DNA from: Kibdelosporangium banguiense
GTDB lineage: Bacteria; Actinomycetota; Actinomycetes; Mycobacteriales; Pseudonocardiaceae
NCBI RefSeq assembly: GCF_017876405.1
Contig: NZ_JAGINW010000001.1
Location: 7,143,203-7,207,202 of the forward strand
Direction of reading: 5' to 3'
DNA: 64,000 bases
The position numbers were made by a program, and so were the translations under genes. The notes under the pieces were generated by a model. It was not told the DNA's origin. It did not search any database and worked only from the letters and a program-made list of their open reading frames with translations. Below, in pieces: positions 17,243 to 25,438 of this stretch. The stretch's first letter is position 1, and every line of letters begins with the position of its first letter.

Positions 17243-18532
17243 ATGAGTGTGTCGTCATCGACGGTCACCGGGCATGAATCGAGGGCGGCAGGGCCGTCGT
17301 CGGAGGTGCCTCGGTACCACCTGATCCCCAGGCCGGTGTTCTGGGCCGTGGTGGTGCTGGGCATCTTGGCGATCGGCGCTTACCTGGCCCAGGTCCTTGA
17401 AGACCCCATCAGGCAGGCTCACCAGGTCGATCTCTTCGCGTACCGGGTGGCCGGCGAGCGCGTGCTGGATGGCAGGTCGCTCTACGACACGCCGTTGATC
17501 GGTGATACCAAGGGCGTCTTCGAGTTCGTCTACTCGCCGTTCGCGGCGTTGGTGTTCACGCCGCTCACGGCGCTGTCGGGCGTCTGGTTCACCGTGGCTG
17601 GCACGCTCGGCAACTTCCTCCTGCTGGCCGTCGTGGTGGGGCTGACGCTCGGCTGGCTCGGTTACCGGCGCGACTCACGGCTGGCACTGTTCAGCGTGGG
17701 CGTTGCCGGGCTGCTGCTGTGGTGCGAGCCGATCCGGCAGTCGGTCATCTTCGGTCAGGTGAACCTGATACTGCTCGCGCTGGTGCTGGTGGATCTGATG
17801 CTGCCGGACCGGATGCGGGGCAAGGGCGCGCTGATCGGCGTTGCCGCGGGGATCAAGCTCATCCCCGCGTTCTTCGTGCTCTACCTGCTTGTCACCCGGC
17901 GGTTTCGGGCGGCCGCAGTGGCCGGCGTGTCGTTCGCGGCGACCGTGCTGCTGGGATTTCTGCTGTTGCCGAAGGACTCGGTGACTTTCTGGGCCGGTGC
18001 CTTCCTCGACCCCACGCGGGTCGGTGTTCCGGAGCACCCGGGCAACGAGACGCTGCGCGGAATGATCGTCCGGACCATCGGGGAGGGCGGGTTCCAGCAG
18101 TTGCTCTGGGTGGTGCTCGCGGGTGCCGTCGCGGTCGTCGGCCTGCTGCTTGCCAGGCAACTGTCATTGCACGGCCGGGAACTGCCGGCGGTGCTGCTGT
18201 GCGGCCTGGTCTCGACCGCCGTGTCCCCTTACAGCTGGCCGCACCACTGGGTCTGGCTGGGGCTGTTCGTGGTTTACCTGCTGCATCTGTCGCTGCGCCC
18301 AGGCGCGGTCACCGCCCGGTTCGCGCTGGTCGCGACGGTGCTGGTCACCCTGGGCGGGGTATTCGCGTTCGTCGACCCGGACGTGTCCACGCTGCTGGCG
18401 ATCCCGTCCTGGGGTCACCTCGGGGTCTTCTACCACAACGCGTACATCTGGCTGCTGTTCGCGATCATCGCCGTGACGGCGCGGCGAATCCACGGATGGA
18501 CCACGAGCCAAGCGACTCAGTTCACAGTCTGA
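17243..18532 (+). CDS. GT87-type polyprenol-dependent glycosyltransferase, membrane
   Basis: 429 residues with about ten hydrophobic segments. 'HQVDLFAYRVAGERVL' near the first periplasmic loop carries D63, at the position of the catalytic aspartate of the GT87 (DUF2029) mannosyltransferases such as PimE. 'FVYSPFAALVFTPL', 'FGQVNLILLALVLVDLML' and 'AAGIKLIPAFFVLYLL' are characteristic blocks of the family. These enzymes add alpha-1,2-mannose (or arabinose) from polyprenyl-phosphate sugars to cell-envelope glycolipids on the outer face. No obvious operon partner; a TetR gene follows after a short gap holding an operator. Confidence 0.83.
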   Translation: MSVSSSTVTGHESRAAGPSSEVPRYHLIPRPVFWAVVVLGILAIGAYLAQVLEDPIRQAHQVDLFAYRVAGERVLDGRSLYDTPLIGDTKGVFEFVYSPFAALVFTPLTALSGVWFTVAGTLGNFLLLAVVVGLTLGWLGYRRDSRLALFSVGVAGLLLWCEPIRQSVIFGQVNLILLALVLVDLMLPDRMRGKGALIGVAAGIKLIPAFFVLYLLVTRRFRAAAVAGVSFAATVLLGFLLLPKDSVTFWAGAFLDPTRVGVPEHPGNETLRGMIVRTIGEGGFQQLLWVVLAGAVAVVGLLLARQLSLHGRELPAVLLCGLVSTAVSPYSWPHHWVWLGLFVVYLLHLSLRPGAVTARFALVATVLVTLGGVFAFVDPDVSTLLAIPSWGHLGVFYHNAYIWLLFAIIAVTARRIHGWTTSQATQFTV

Positions 18533-18536
18533 AAGT

Positions 18537-18551
18537 TTGCAGAGTCTGCAA
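18537..18551. promoter_or_regulatory. palindromic operator upstream of TetR-MFS operon
   Basis: TTGCAGAGTCTGCAA is a palindrome with arms TTGCAGA and TCTGCAA around one base. It lies 21 bp upstream of the TetR ATG and just after the GT87 stop, the expected place for autoregulation of the TetR-MFS pair. Confidence 0.65.
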
Positions 18552-18572
18552 GATCCTCGGTAACGTCGTGTC

Positions 18573-19217
18573 ATGCCGGAGGATGAGCGCCCGCTGGGGC
18601 TGCGGGAACGCAAGAAGCTGGAGACGCGGCAGACGCTGTCCAAGGCCGCGGTGCGGCTGGCGGCCGAGCGGGGCATCGAGAATGTGACGGTCGACGACAT
18701 CGCCGCCGAGGCCGGCGTGTCGGCTCGTACCTTCTTCAACTACTTCCCGTCCAAAGAGGACGCTGTCCTGCAGCCCGATCCGGACCCGGTCGAGCAGACG
18801 AAGATCATCACGCAGGCGCTGGCGAGCGCGCCCGCCGAGTTCAGCCCGGTGCGGGCGCTGGCGTTCGCGTGGCGGCCGGTGGCGCAGCGGCTCGACCGGG
18901 AGGCCGAGGACTGGCTGGTCCGGATCTCGATCATCGAACGGGATCCGGCGTTGATGATCAAGATGTTCACGGCCAAGGAGGAGACCGAGCGGCTGATGCT
19001 CGAGGCCATCGCCGCGCGGACCGGTCTCGATGTGGACGGCGACCTTTATCCGCGGTTGCTGCTGATGACCGTCGGTGCCGCGTTTCAGGCGGTGACCAAG
19101 CGGTGGTACGAGCTCGGCGGAAAAGCCTCGGTGACCGAACTGTTCGACGAGGCGATCGACGCGGTCGCCTCGGGCCTGCCGCTGCCGGCGGGCGTATCTA
19201 CTGAGGGGATGAAATGA
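18573..19217 (+). CDS. TetR/AcrR family regulator of the adjacent MFS pump
   Basis: 214 residues. 'LRERKKLETRQTLSKAA' leads into a standard TetR helix-turn-helix, 'IAAEAGVSARTFFNYFPSKED', at about residues 40-62. The TGA overlaps the ATG of the MFS gene (ATGA at 19214-19217), so the two are coupled. The 15-bp palindrome just upstream is its likely operator. Confidence 0.9.
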   Translation: MPEDERPLGLRERKKLETRQTLSKAAVRLAAERGIENVTVDDIAAEAGVSARTFFNYFPSKEDAVLQPDPDPVEQTKIITQALASAPAEFSPVRALAFAWRPVAQRLDREAEDWLVRISIIERDPALMIKMFTAKEETERLMLEAIAARTGLDVDGDLYPRLLLMTVGAAFQAVTKRWYELGGKASVTELFDEAIDAVASGLPLPAGVSTEGMK

Positions 19218-20785
19218 CAGTCACGTCAGACCCGCCTGCGCAGGACGCGAAACTCTCACGCAGCCAGGTGGTCCAGGCGCTGTCCGGGTTGATGATGGGC
19301 ATGTTCGTGGCCATCCTCGCCTCGACGGTCGTGGCCAACGCATTGCCGCGGATCGTGGCGGACCTGGGCGGGTCGCAGTCGTCGTACACCTGGGTGGTCA
19401 CGACGGAACTGCTCGCGATGACCGCGACGGTTCCGCTCTGGGGCAAGCTTTCCGACCTGTACAACAAGAAACTGCTGATCCAGCTGTCGCTGGCGATGTT
19501 CGTGGTCGGCTCCCTGGTCGCCGGGTTCTCCGGTGACATCGGCACGCTGATCGCGAGCCGTGTCGTGCAGGGTGTCGGCGCCGGTGGCCTGACCGCGCTG
19601 GCGCAGGTCGTGATGGCGGCCATGGTGTCGCCGCGTGAACTCGGCCGCTACATGGGCATCTTCGGTGCTGTGTTCGCCGTCGGCACGGTCGCGGGCCCGC
19701 TGATCGGTGGCGTCATGGTGGACACGTCGTGGCTCGGCTGGCGCTGGTGCTTCTTCCTGGGTGTGCCGTTCGCGCTGGCCGCGATCCTGTTGCTGCAGCG
19801 CACGCTCAACATCCCGACCGTGAAGCGGGAAGGCGTGAAGGTCGACTACCTGGGCGCGTTCCTGATCATGCTCGGCGTGTCCACCCTGCTGGTGTGGACC
19901 ACGCTGGCCGGCCACCAGTTCGACTGGCTGTCGGGCTGGACGTTCCTGCTGGTTGGCGGCGGAATCGTGGTGCTGGCCCTGGCGGTGTGGGTGGAATCGC
20001 GGGTGGCTGAGCCGATCGTGCCGTTGAGCATCTTCCGCAACCGCACGGTCACCCTGACCACGATCGTGAGCTTCCTCGTCGGTGTCGCGATGTTCGGCGG
20101 CACGGTGTTCCTGTCCCAGTACTTCCAGCTCTCGCTGGGCAAGTCGCCGACCGTGGCCGGTCTGATGAGCCTGCCGATGATCTTCGGCCTGCTGGTGTCC
20201 TCGACCGTGTCCGGCCAGATCATCAGCCGCACCGGCAAGTGGAAGAACCAGCTGATCCTCGGCGGCGTGTTCATGATCGCCGGGTTCGCGCTGCTGGCCA
20301 CGATCGACCGCGGTACCAGCATCCTCCTGCTGAGCGTCTTCATGTTCGTGCTCGGTATCGGGGTCGGCATGCTGATGCAGAACCTGGTCCTGGTGGCGCA
20401 GAACGACGTCGCGGCACAGGACCTCGGCGCGGCCACGTCCGTGCTGTCGTTCTTCCGCAGCCTCGGCGGCTCGATCGGGGTGAGCGTGCTCGGCGCGATC
20501 CTGGCCAACCGGGTGACCAGCGAGATCACGTCCCGTCTCGGCCCGTTGCCCGGTGGTTCGTCCAGTTCCGCCGTGCCGGACCTGGCCACGCTGCCCGAGC
20601 CGGTCCGAGAGGTGATCCGGGAGGCGTACGGCGTCGCGACCAGCGAGATCTTCCTGTACGCCCTGCCGTTCGCGGTCCTGGCGGTGCTGGTGGTCTTCTT
20701 CATCAAGCAGATCCCGCTCAAGACCCAGACGGGCACCGAACGGCTGGCCGAAGAGGCCGCCGCGGTCACGCCGCCCGTGCACTGA
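19214..20785 (+). CDS. MFS drug:H+ antiporter, DHA2 (EmrB/QacA) family
   Basis: 523 residues with 14 predicted hydrophobic segments, typical of the DHA2 family. 'ASTVVANALPRIVADLGG' is the family's TM1 motif C-like opening; 'VTTELLAMTATVPLWGKLSD' covers TM2 and the loop motif A; 'GAVFAVGTVAGPLIGG' is antiporter motif C in TM5. Expected role is proton-driven export of drugs or a self-made metabolite. It is controlled by the coupled TetR gene and followed by a strong hairpin terminator. Confidence 0.9.
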   Translation: MTVTSDPPAQDAKLSRSQVVQALSGLMMGMFVAILASTVVANALPRIVADLGGSQSSYTWVVTTELLAMTATVPLWGKLSDLYNKKLLIQLSLAMFVVGSLVAGFSGDIGTLIASRVVQGVGAGGLTALAQVVMAAMVSPRELGRYMGIFGAVFAVGTVAGPLIGGVMVDTSWLGWRWCFFLGVPFALAAILLLQRTLNIPTVKREGVKVDYLGAFLIMLGVSTLLVWTTLAGHQFDWLSGWTFLLVGGGIVVLALAVWVESRVAEPIVPLSIFRNRTVTLTTIVSFLVGVAMFGGTVFLSQYFQLSLGKSPTVAGLMSLPMIFGLLVSSTVSGQIISRTGKWKNQLILGGVFMIAGFALLATIDRGTSILLLSVFMFVLGIGVGMLMQNLVLVAQNDVAAQDLGAATSVLSFFRSLGGSIGVSVLGAILANRVTSEITSRLGPLPGGSSSSAVPDLATLPEPVREVIREAYGVATSEIFLYALPFAVLAVLVVFFIKQIPLKTQTGTERLAEEAAAVTPPVH

Positions 20786-20790
20786 GATCC

Positions 20791-20827
20791 CCCGTGGGTG
20801 GTCAGTGGCCTGCTGACCACCCACGGG
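20791..20827. terminator. intrinsic hairpin terminator after the MFS gene
   Basis: Perfect 15-bp stem, CCCGTGGGTGGTCAG against CTGACCACCCACGGG, with a 7-base loop, 5 bp after the MFS stop. There is no long T run, as is common in high-GC actinomycetes. Confidence 0.85.
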
Positions 20828-20876
20828 TCGATCAGAGTTCGCCCGCCGGACACCTGCGCTCGGCACACTCCGCCGC

Positions 20877-21344
20877 GTGTCAGTAGCGGAGACCCGCGCC
20901 GCGCGGGGCGACAAGTTCAACGCGGTGCTGGCAGCGATCGTGGCGAGACTGCCGTTCGGGCTCGCCAAGGTCGTGCCACCGAGCCTGCTCGGCTTCGCGG
21001 TGATCAACGGGTTCACGTTCGGCGTCGATCTGCTGCTGCTCAGCCTGCTGCACGGCGTGCTGGATCTGGCGCTCCCGCTGAGCATCACCGTCGCCTACGC
21101 CGCCGCGTTCGCGTTGAGTTTCGTGCTCAACCGCGCCTTCAACTTCCGGTCGCACGCACCCGCCGGCAAGCAGTTCGCCGTGTACGTGGTGGTCGTCGTG
21201 ATCAACTATCTGGTCTGGATCCTGGGCGTCGGCAGCGGTCTGGCCGCGCTCGGCCTCGACTACCGGATCGCCCGGCTGGTCGCTGGTGCGTGCGAGGCCG
21301 TCTACATGTACGCGGCTATGCGCTGGGTCGTGTTCCGGTCCTGA
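20877..21344 (+). CDS. GtrA family membrane protein
   Basis: 155 residues, four hydrophobic segments, GTG start at 20877. 'LLGFAVINGFTFGVDLLLL' in TM1 and 'ALSFVLNRAFNFRS' after TM2 are the GtrA hallmarks. GtrA proteins are thought to flip or present polyprenyl-linked sugars for cell-envelope glycosylation; in this window the GT87 enzyme (17243) would be a natural partner, though not in one operon. The 3' end overlaps the convergent P450 gene by 29 bp. Confidence 0.87.
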   Translation: MSVAETRAARGDKFNAVLAAIVARLPFGLAKVVPPSLLGFAVINGFTFGVDLLLLSLLHGVLDLALPLSITVAYAAAFALSFVLNRAFNFRSHAPAGKQFAVYVVVVVINYLVWILGVGSGLAALGLDYRIARLVAGACEAVYMYAAMRWVVFRS

Positions 21345-22455
21345 CAGGCAGGCTGACCAGCCCCCTGATCATCGGGTTGGGCCGCCACTGCAGGTCGGTC
21401 GTGGCGAGGCTCAGCTCCGGGAACCGGGCGACGAGACCGCCGATCGCGACCTGGGCCTCCAGCCTGGCCAGCGCGGAGCCCAGACAGAAGTGGATTCCGT
21501 GCCCGAACGCCAGATGCTGCGTGTCCGTCCTGGTCACGTCGACGCGGTGGGGATCGTCGAACGTCTCGGGGTCCCGGTTCGCGACCGAGATGACGATGCT
21601 GACCATGTTGCCTGCCGGGATCGTCACGCCGGAGACCTCGACGTCGGCCTGCGTGATCCGGGGCAGCGCGGCGTTCAGCGGCCCGTCGAGCCGCAGCAGT
21701 TCCTCGATCGCCTGCGGCACGAGCGCCGGCTCGGACCGCAGCAGGGCAAGCTGATCGGGATTGCCCAGGAGCGTGACCACCGCGTTGCCGACCAGGTTGA
21801 CCGTGGTCTCGTGCCCGGCGATCAGCAGCAACATCAGCATGTCGATCAGTTCTTCACGAGTGAGCCGGCCTTCGTCGCCGCTCGCGCGCAGCAGCGCACG
21901 GGTGAGGTCGGGCTGTTCGTCCTCAGGCAGGTCGTCCAGCTCGATGCCGGCGATCCGGTTCTCGAAGTACGCCCGCAGCGCCTTGCCTGATGTTCTGGTC
22001 AGCTCACGGTCGTCGCTCTGGATCAGGCCGGCGGTCCAGGCCCGGAAGTCGGCGTGGTCGGCCGCGGGCAGCCCGAGCAGCTCGCAGATGACCGTCACCG
22101 GCAGCGGAAACGCCAGCGCCTCGATGAGATCCACCTCGTCATGGCCGCTCATCGCGTCGAGCAGGTCGTCGGTGATCTGCTGGACGCGTGGCCGCAGCGC
22201 CTCGATCCGGCGCGGCGTGAACGCCTTTTTGACCACCTGACGCAGCCGGGTGTGCTCCGGCGGGTCGCAGTCCAGCATGTTGCGGCCCAGCGAACTGTCG
22301 ATCCGGTGCTGTTCCGCATGTTGGTGCAGCCATTCCGGCGCCTTGCGGTCGTCACGTGAGAACCGCGGGTCGGTCAGTGCCGCACGGGCTTCTTCGTATC
22401 CAGTGATCAGCCATGCCGTGCCGATCCCGGGCATCTCCATCGGCTGCACAGTCAT
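21316..22455 (-). CDS. cytochrome P450
   Basis: Soluble bacterial P450 of 379 residues, 20-30 short of the usual 400 because the N-terminal segment is brief. The I-helix motif is 'LLIAGHETTVNLV'. The ExxR region is 'AIEELLRLDGP', and the haem-binding loop is 'FGHGIHFCLGSALARLEAQ' with the axial cysteine at C324. ATG at 22455 has GGGGGA 5 bp upstream. The sequence looks like the CYP105/107 groups that hydroxylate secondary metabolites or xenobiotics. It is divergent from a TetR gene, and two similar operator-like sequences lie between them, so expression is probably ligand-inducible. No ferredoxin gene is adjacent. Confidence 0.9.
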   Translation of the reverse strand: MTVQPMEMPGIGTAWLITGYEEARAALTDPRFSRDDRKAPEWLHQHAEQHRIDSSLGRNMLDCDPPEHTRLRQVVKKAFTPRRIEALRPRVQQITDDLLDAMSGHDEVDLIEALAFPLPVTVICELLGLPAADHADFRAWTAGLIQSDDRELTRTSGKALRAYFENRIAGIELDDLPEDEQPDLTRALLRASGDEGRLTREELIDMLMLLLIAGHETTVNLVGNAVVTLLGNPDQLALLRSEPALVPQAIEELLRLDGPLNAALPRITQADVEVSGVTIPAGNMVSIVISVANRDPETFDDPHRVDVTRTDTQHLAFGHGIHFCLGSALARLEAQVAIGGLVARFPELSLATTDLQWRPNPMIRGLVSLPVRTGTRPSA

Positions 22456-22479
22456 AGTTCCCCCTGTTTTCCGGACTCT

Positions 22480-22550
22480 TGTTCAATAATGGACACGGCC
22501 GGTGCGGCCTGGCCAGGAACAGATCGCCGACTGTGTTCGATACCGGACAC
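22480..22550. promoter_or_regulatory. two-copy operator between P450 and TetR genes
   Basis: TGTTCAATAATGGACAC (22480-22496) and TGTTCGATACCGGACAC (22534-22550) match at 14 of 17 positions and are 54 bp apart, close to five helical turns. The second copy, extended by one G, is itself an imperfect palindrome (GTGTTC / GGACAC arms). They fill the region between the divergent P450 (22455) and TetR (22585) starts. Confidence 0.65.
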
Positions 22551-22584
22551 CAAGCCGGGATTGTGCGGAAACTGGGGGAGCCGG

Positions 22585-23118
22585 ATGGACAGGCGGGTGC
22601 GCAGGACACGGGAACTGCTCTGGCGGTCGCTGGTCGACCTGCTCCTGGAACGCGGCTACGACAAAGTCAGCGTCCAGGACATTCTGGACCGTGCCGACGT
22701 CGGCCGGTCCACCTTCTACGCGCATTACCAGAACAAAGACGATTTGCTGACGAGCCGATTCGAGGATCTGCGAGCCGACATCCTGAAGGCGGCGGACGAT
22801 GATCCGACGGACGTACTCGGCCCGTTGCGCGCGGTGTTCCGTTACTCAGGCGAGAACCGCGACCTTTTCCAAGCCACAGTCGGAAAGCACGAGCCAGCCA
22901 TGCTCGTGGTCCGGCGCGGCCTGACCACCGTCGTGGCCGACCATTTGCGCACTCGCATTCGGACCGGAGATTTCGAGGCCACGATCGCGTTCGTCACCAG
23001 CGGGCTCACCGGCGTGCTGACCTGGTGGCTCAACAGCGACTCCGGACTCACCACGGAAGAGGTCTTCGAACGGTTCCGCCGTCTGGCCATGACGGGCATC
23101 AGTCCACTGCTGACGTGA
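22585..23118 (+). CDS. TetR family regulator, divergent from P450
   Basis: 177 residues. ATG at 22585 is chosen because GGGGGAG lies 4 bp upstream and the helix-turn-helix starts immediately (MDRRVRRTRELL). The recognition segment is 'RADVGRSTFYAHYQNKDDLL' at about residues 36-55. The open frame extends to 22489, but that part overlaps the operator region. The short C-terminal ligand domain resembles the TetR_C_7-like group. It probably represses itself and the P450 gene through the two repeats between them. Confidence 0.86.
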   Translation: MDRRVRRTRELLWRSLVDLLLERGYDKVSVQDILDRADVGRSTFYAHYQNKDDLLTSRFEDLRADILKAADDDPTDVLGPLRAVFRYSGENRDLFQATVGKHEPAMLVVRRGLTTVVADHLRTRIRTGDFEATIAFVTSGLTGVLTWWLNSDSGLTTEEVFERFRRLAMTGISPLLT

Positions 23119-23234
23119 CAGTCCACTATGGAGGACTTCTCGCCCGGTGAAAGTGGAGTGCCGAGATGCGCCAATGAGGTGTATTCGGCGTGGCGTGCAT
23201 GGGAAATGCCGGATGCCGGTTCTAGCGTGAGGAC

Positions 23235-24131
23235 ATGAGCACTGCCGACCCGACGAGCGCCTACCGCGAACTGGGCAGGCTGCTGCTCCGGATTCGGGAG
23301 GACGCCGGGCTGACCGCCGCCCAACTCGCCCACGGACTGGAGTGGGCGCCGACGATGATCTCGCGAATGGAGAACGGCAGGCGGATGACGACCACGACTG
23401 ACGTAGTGCAGTACGTGGTCAAGTGCGGCCTGACATTGCGCGAGGCGAGGCCGCTGGTGGAGCTCTGCCGGATCGCCGAGCGCAAGCAGGGCTACTACCT
23501 GTCGGACAAGCGGATCGGTGGCTCCTTGCAGTCGTTGATCTTCCTTGAGTCTTCGGCCTCGCACTCGATCATCTACGAGCCGCAGGTAGTCAACGGGCTG
23601 CTACAGACACCCAGATACACAGAGGCCCTCATTGCGGCTATCGACGATCTCGACGAGGACTGGGTCGCGAGCGTTGTTCGCACAAGACGGGAGCGGCAAC
23701 GAATTCTGTACCTGCGGAATCCCGCGCGGTTCACCTTCTACCTCCACGAGCAGGCATTGCGGATGCCGGTCGGCAGCGAGGTGACCATGCATGAGCAGCT
23801 GTTGCATTTCGTGCTCACTGCGGCATTGGAGAACGTCACAGTGCGGATCGTGCCGATCAAGGCGGGAGCGCGGTCTGTGTTCGGCGGGGCGTTCCGCCTC
23901 ATGGAGTTCGATGAGTACCGCCCCGTCGTTTACCTGGACGACCTCGGTGGCGGTGGCCTGATCCTCGAAGACTCTGACTATGTGCGTCACTACTACGAGC
24001 GGATGACCATGCTCGCTGACATCGCCCTGGATGAAGGACAATCTCGAGAGTGCGTGGCCGAGTTGGCCGACGCGTACGACCGAGGGAGTCAAGAGGTTGT
24101 CGCAGACGTCCTGGCGCAAGAGCAGCTATAG
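23235..24131 (+). CDS. XRE-family regulator with DUF5753 domain (WhiJ-like)
   Basis: 298 residues. An N-terminal helix-turn-helix (about 12-65, 'LTAAQLAHGLEWAPTMISRM') is followed by a DUF5753 sensor-like domain ('SIIYEPQVVNGLLQTPRYTEA', 'VRTRRERQRIL', 'GGAFRLMEF'). This architecture is expanded in actinomycetes and is usually paired with a small DUF397 protein, as in the whiJ/abaA-type developmental loci of Streptomyces. The following DUF397 gene overlaps its 3' end by 35 bp. It probably regulates differentiation or antibiotic production through interaction with DUF397. Confidence 0.88.
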   Translation: MSTADPTSAYRELGRLLLRIREDAGLTAAQLAHGLEWAPTMISRMENGRRMTTTTDVVQYVVKCGLTLREARPLVELCRIAERKQGYYLSDKRIGGSLQSLIFLESSASHSIIYEPQVVNGLLQTPRYTEALIAAIDDLDEDWVASVVRTRRERQRILYLRNPARFTFYLHEQALRMPVGSEVTMHEQLLHFVLTAALENVTVRIVPIKAGARSVFGGAFRLMEFDEYRPVVYLDDLGGGGLILEDSDYVRHYYERMTMLADIALDEGQSRECVAELADAYDRGSQEVVADVLAQEQL

Positions 24132-24270
24132 CGGAACTAGCGGATCAGACTGCGTTGAGGTGGCGTGGCGGAGCCCTCAGGTGCTGGTTCGTGACTCGAA
24201 GAACCCGGCTGGCCCGACGCTGACTCTCGCCTACACCGCCTGGCGCGAGTTACTCACCACGTTGCCCTGA
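24097..24270 (+). CDS. DUF397 protein paired with XRE regulator
   Basis: About 57 residues with the full DUF397 signature: 'WRKSSYSGTSGSDCVEVAW' then 'VLVRDSKNPAGPTLTL' and 'AWRELL'. TTG at 24097 gives the expected family length and overlaps the XRE gene; an ATG at 24031 is possible but would add residues not typical of the family. The small protein is expected to bind or antagonise the adjacent XRE protein. Confidence 0.78.
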   Translation: MSQTSWRKSSYSGTSGSDCVEVAWRSPQVLVRDSKNPAGPTLTLAYTAWRELLTTLP

Positions 24271-24305
24271 CCCGGATGCCCCGCTGGAGGCACCCGGGCT
24301 GTCTT

Positions 24306-24827
24306 TCAGCGGCAGAGGGCTTCGATGGTGGCTTCGAAGTCCGGGAACTCCGCTTTGGCGGCGGCGATTGCCTCGGCACCGGTTTTGCGGGCGTCCGGGG
24401 CGTGGCGCTCGGCGATCTCGACGAGTTCGTCATTGGGCTGTGAGGACTGTTCGGGGTACTCGACTGCTTCGAGCGGCCCGAATCCGTCGGCGAGCAGCCA
24501 CAGGAAATCGGCCAGGTTACGGGCCACCACGCCGGTCTCGCCCTCGGAGCCGAGGAAGACCACCGGCTGCTCGGTCACCGGCCGGTCCGAGCGGATGAGC
24601 CAGAACGCGGCGTACCCGCCGGTGCCGTCCTGGCCCATCACCCGGAACTGCTCGCCGGTCAGCTCTTTGTTACCGGTCCACGAACGGATCCAGTCCGTCG
24701 TCTCGTCCGCCGACTCGAACTGGTCGAACGGCTCGAAGTCCACGCCGTCACCGTCGGCGTAGTCAAACTCGATCTCGAACGCCTCGGCCAGTGCGGCCGG
24801 GAACGTCCTGTCCTCGCTGTCAATCAC
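24306..24827 (-). CDS. SMI1/KNR4 (SUKH)-like protein
   Basis: 173 acidic residues. 'EFDYADGDGVDFEPFDQF', 'QDGTGGYAAFWLI', 'PVVFLGSEGETGVVARNL' and 'FLWLLADGFGPLEA' match an actinobacterial SMI1/KNR4-like family. SUKH domains are common immunity or scaffold modules in toxin systems; no toxin gene is adjacent here, so a general role is equally possible. It is transcribed against the DUF397 gene. Confidence 0.7.
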   Translation of the reverse strand: MIDSEDRTFPAALAEAFEIEFDYADGDGVDFEPFDQFESADETTDWIRSWTGNKELTGEQFRVMGQDGTGGYAAFWLIRSDRPVTEQPVVFLGSEGETGVVARNLADFLWLLADGFGPLEAVEYPEQSSQPNDELVEIAERHAPDARKTGAEAIAAAKAEFPDFEATIEALCR

Positions 24828-24904
24828 GGGCGCAGACTACGTTCTCCCATCCTGCCCGGTGGCTGGGGGTTAGAGTGTGCTCTCGCACCATGAGGGGGTA
24901 AACG

Positions 24905-25208
24905 ATGGCGGTGAGGCTCGCAGAACTGATCGGCTGGCTGCGGTCCGAACTGACCGAGGCGAAGACAGCAGCGGGAACGCCGACCTGAAGTTCGAACTCG
25001 GCTCGGTCGAGTTCGAACTGACCGTCGCGGTGGAGAAGGAAGCCAAACCGGGCGCCAAGGTCAAATTCTGGTCGTTGAGGCCGGTACCGACGCTCGCGCC
25101 GCGAAGACCACCACCCAGAAGATCAAGCTCGTGCTCAACCCACGCCGGGCGAGTCAGCCCGACCTCAAGCCCCTGACCTCAGGAAATGAGCAACCCGGCG
25201 AACGATGA
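24905..25208 (+). pseudogene. frameshifted trypco2-domain gene
   Basis: ATG at 24905 has GAGGGGG 6 bp upstream and reads MAVRLAELIGWLRSEL, the start of the trypco2 domain, then hits a stop. The continuation, 'NADLKFELGSVEFELTVAVE', is in the frame one base back, and 'EAGTDARAAKTTTQKIKLVL' is in the third frame, ending at TGA 25206-25208. Restoring one base near 24973-24975 (a GGG) and one near 25070 (a GG) recovers a complete protein of about 100 residues. Trypco2 is a small module of predicted bacterial conflict systems, usually linked to trypsin-like peptidases. Either the gene is dead or the assembly has two homopolymer errors. Confidence 0.8.
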
Positions 25209-25438
25209 TCACCCGGACTGACGGCTGCGTGGCACCGGCTACTTGATCACCAGCATGTCCGACGCGCAGATCTATCAGTGATCTTGCCAATCAAGTTTCT
25301 GCTGTGGGTTGTTCTGACTCAAAGTGGATCTCACCGTTCCGGCGTCCGCCAAGTGGCCGATTGACAGCCATTTTCCGAGCTGCTTCAGTGCTAGTTGCGA
25401 ATGAATCAAAATAGATCATTCTGCATCAAGGGGCTGCT

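Noticed and set aside
19256..21088. 610-residue open frame on the minus strand
   Set aside because: It is antisense to the DHA2 transporter and GtrA genes, which have clear family motifs. Its composition (His/Arg/Gln/Asp-rich, low hydrophobicity) is typical of a GC-driven shadow frame.
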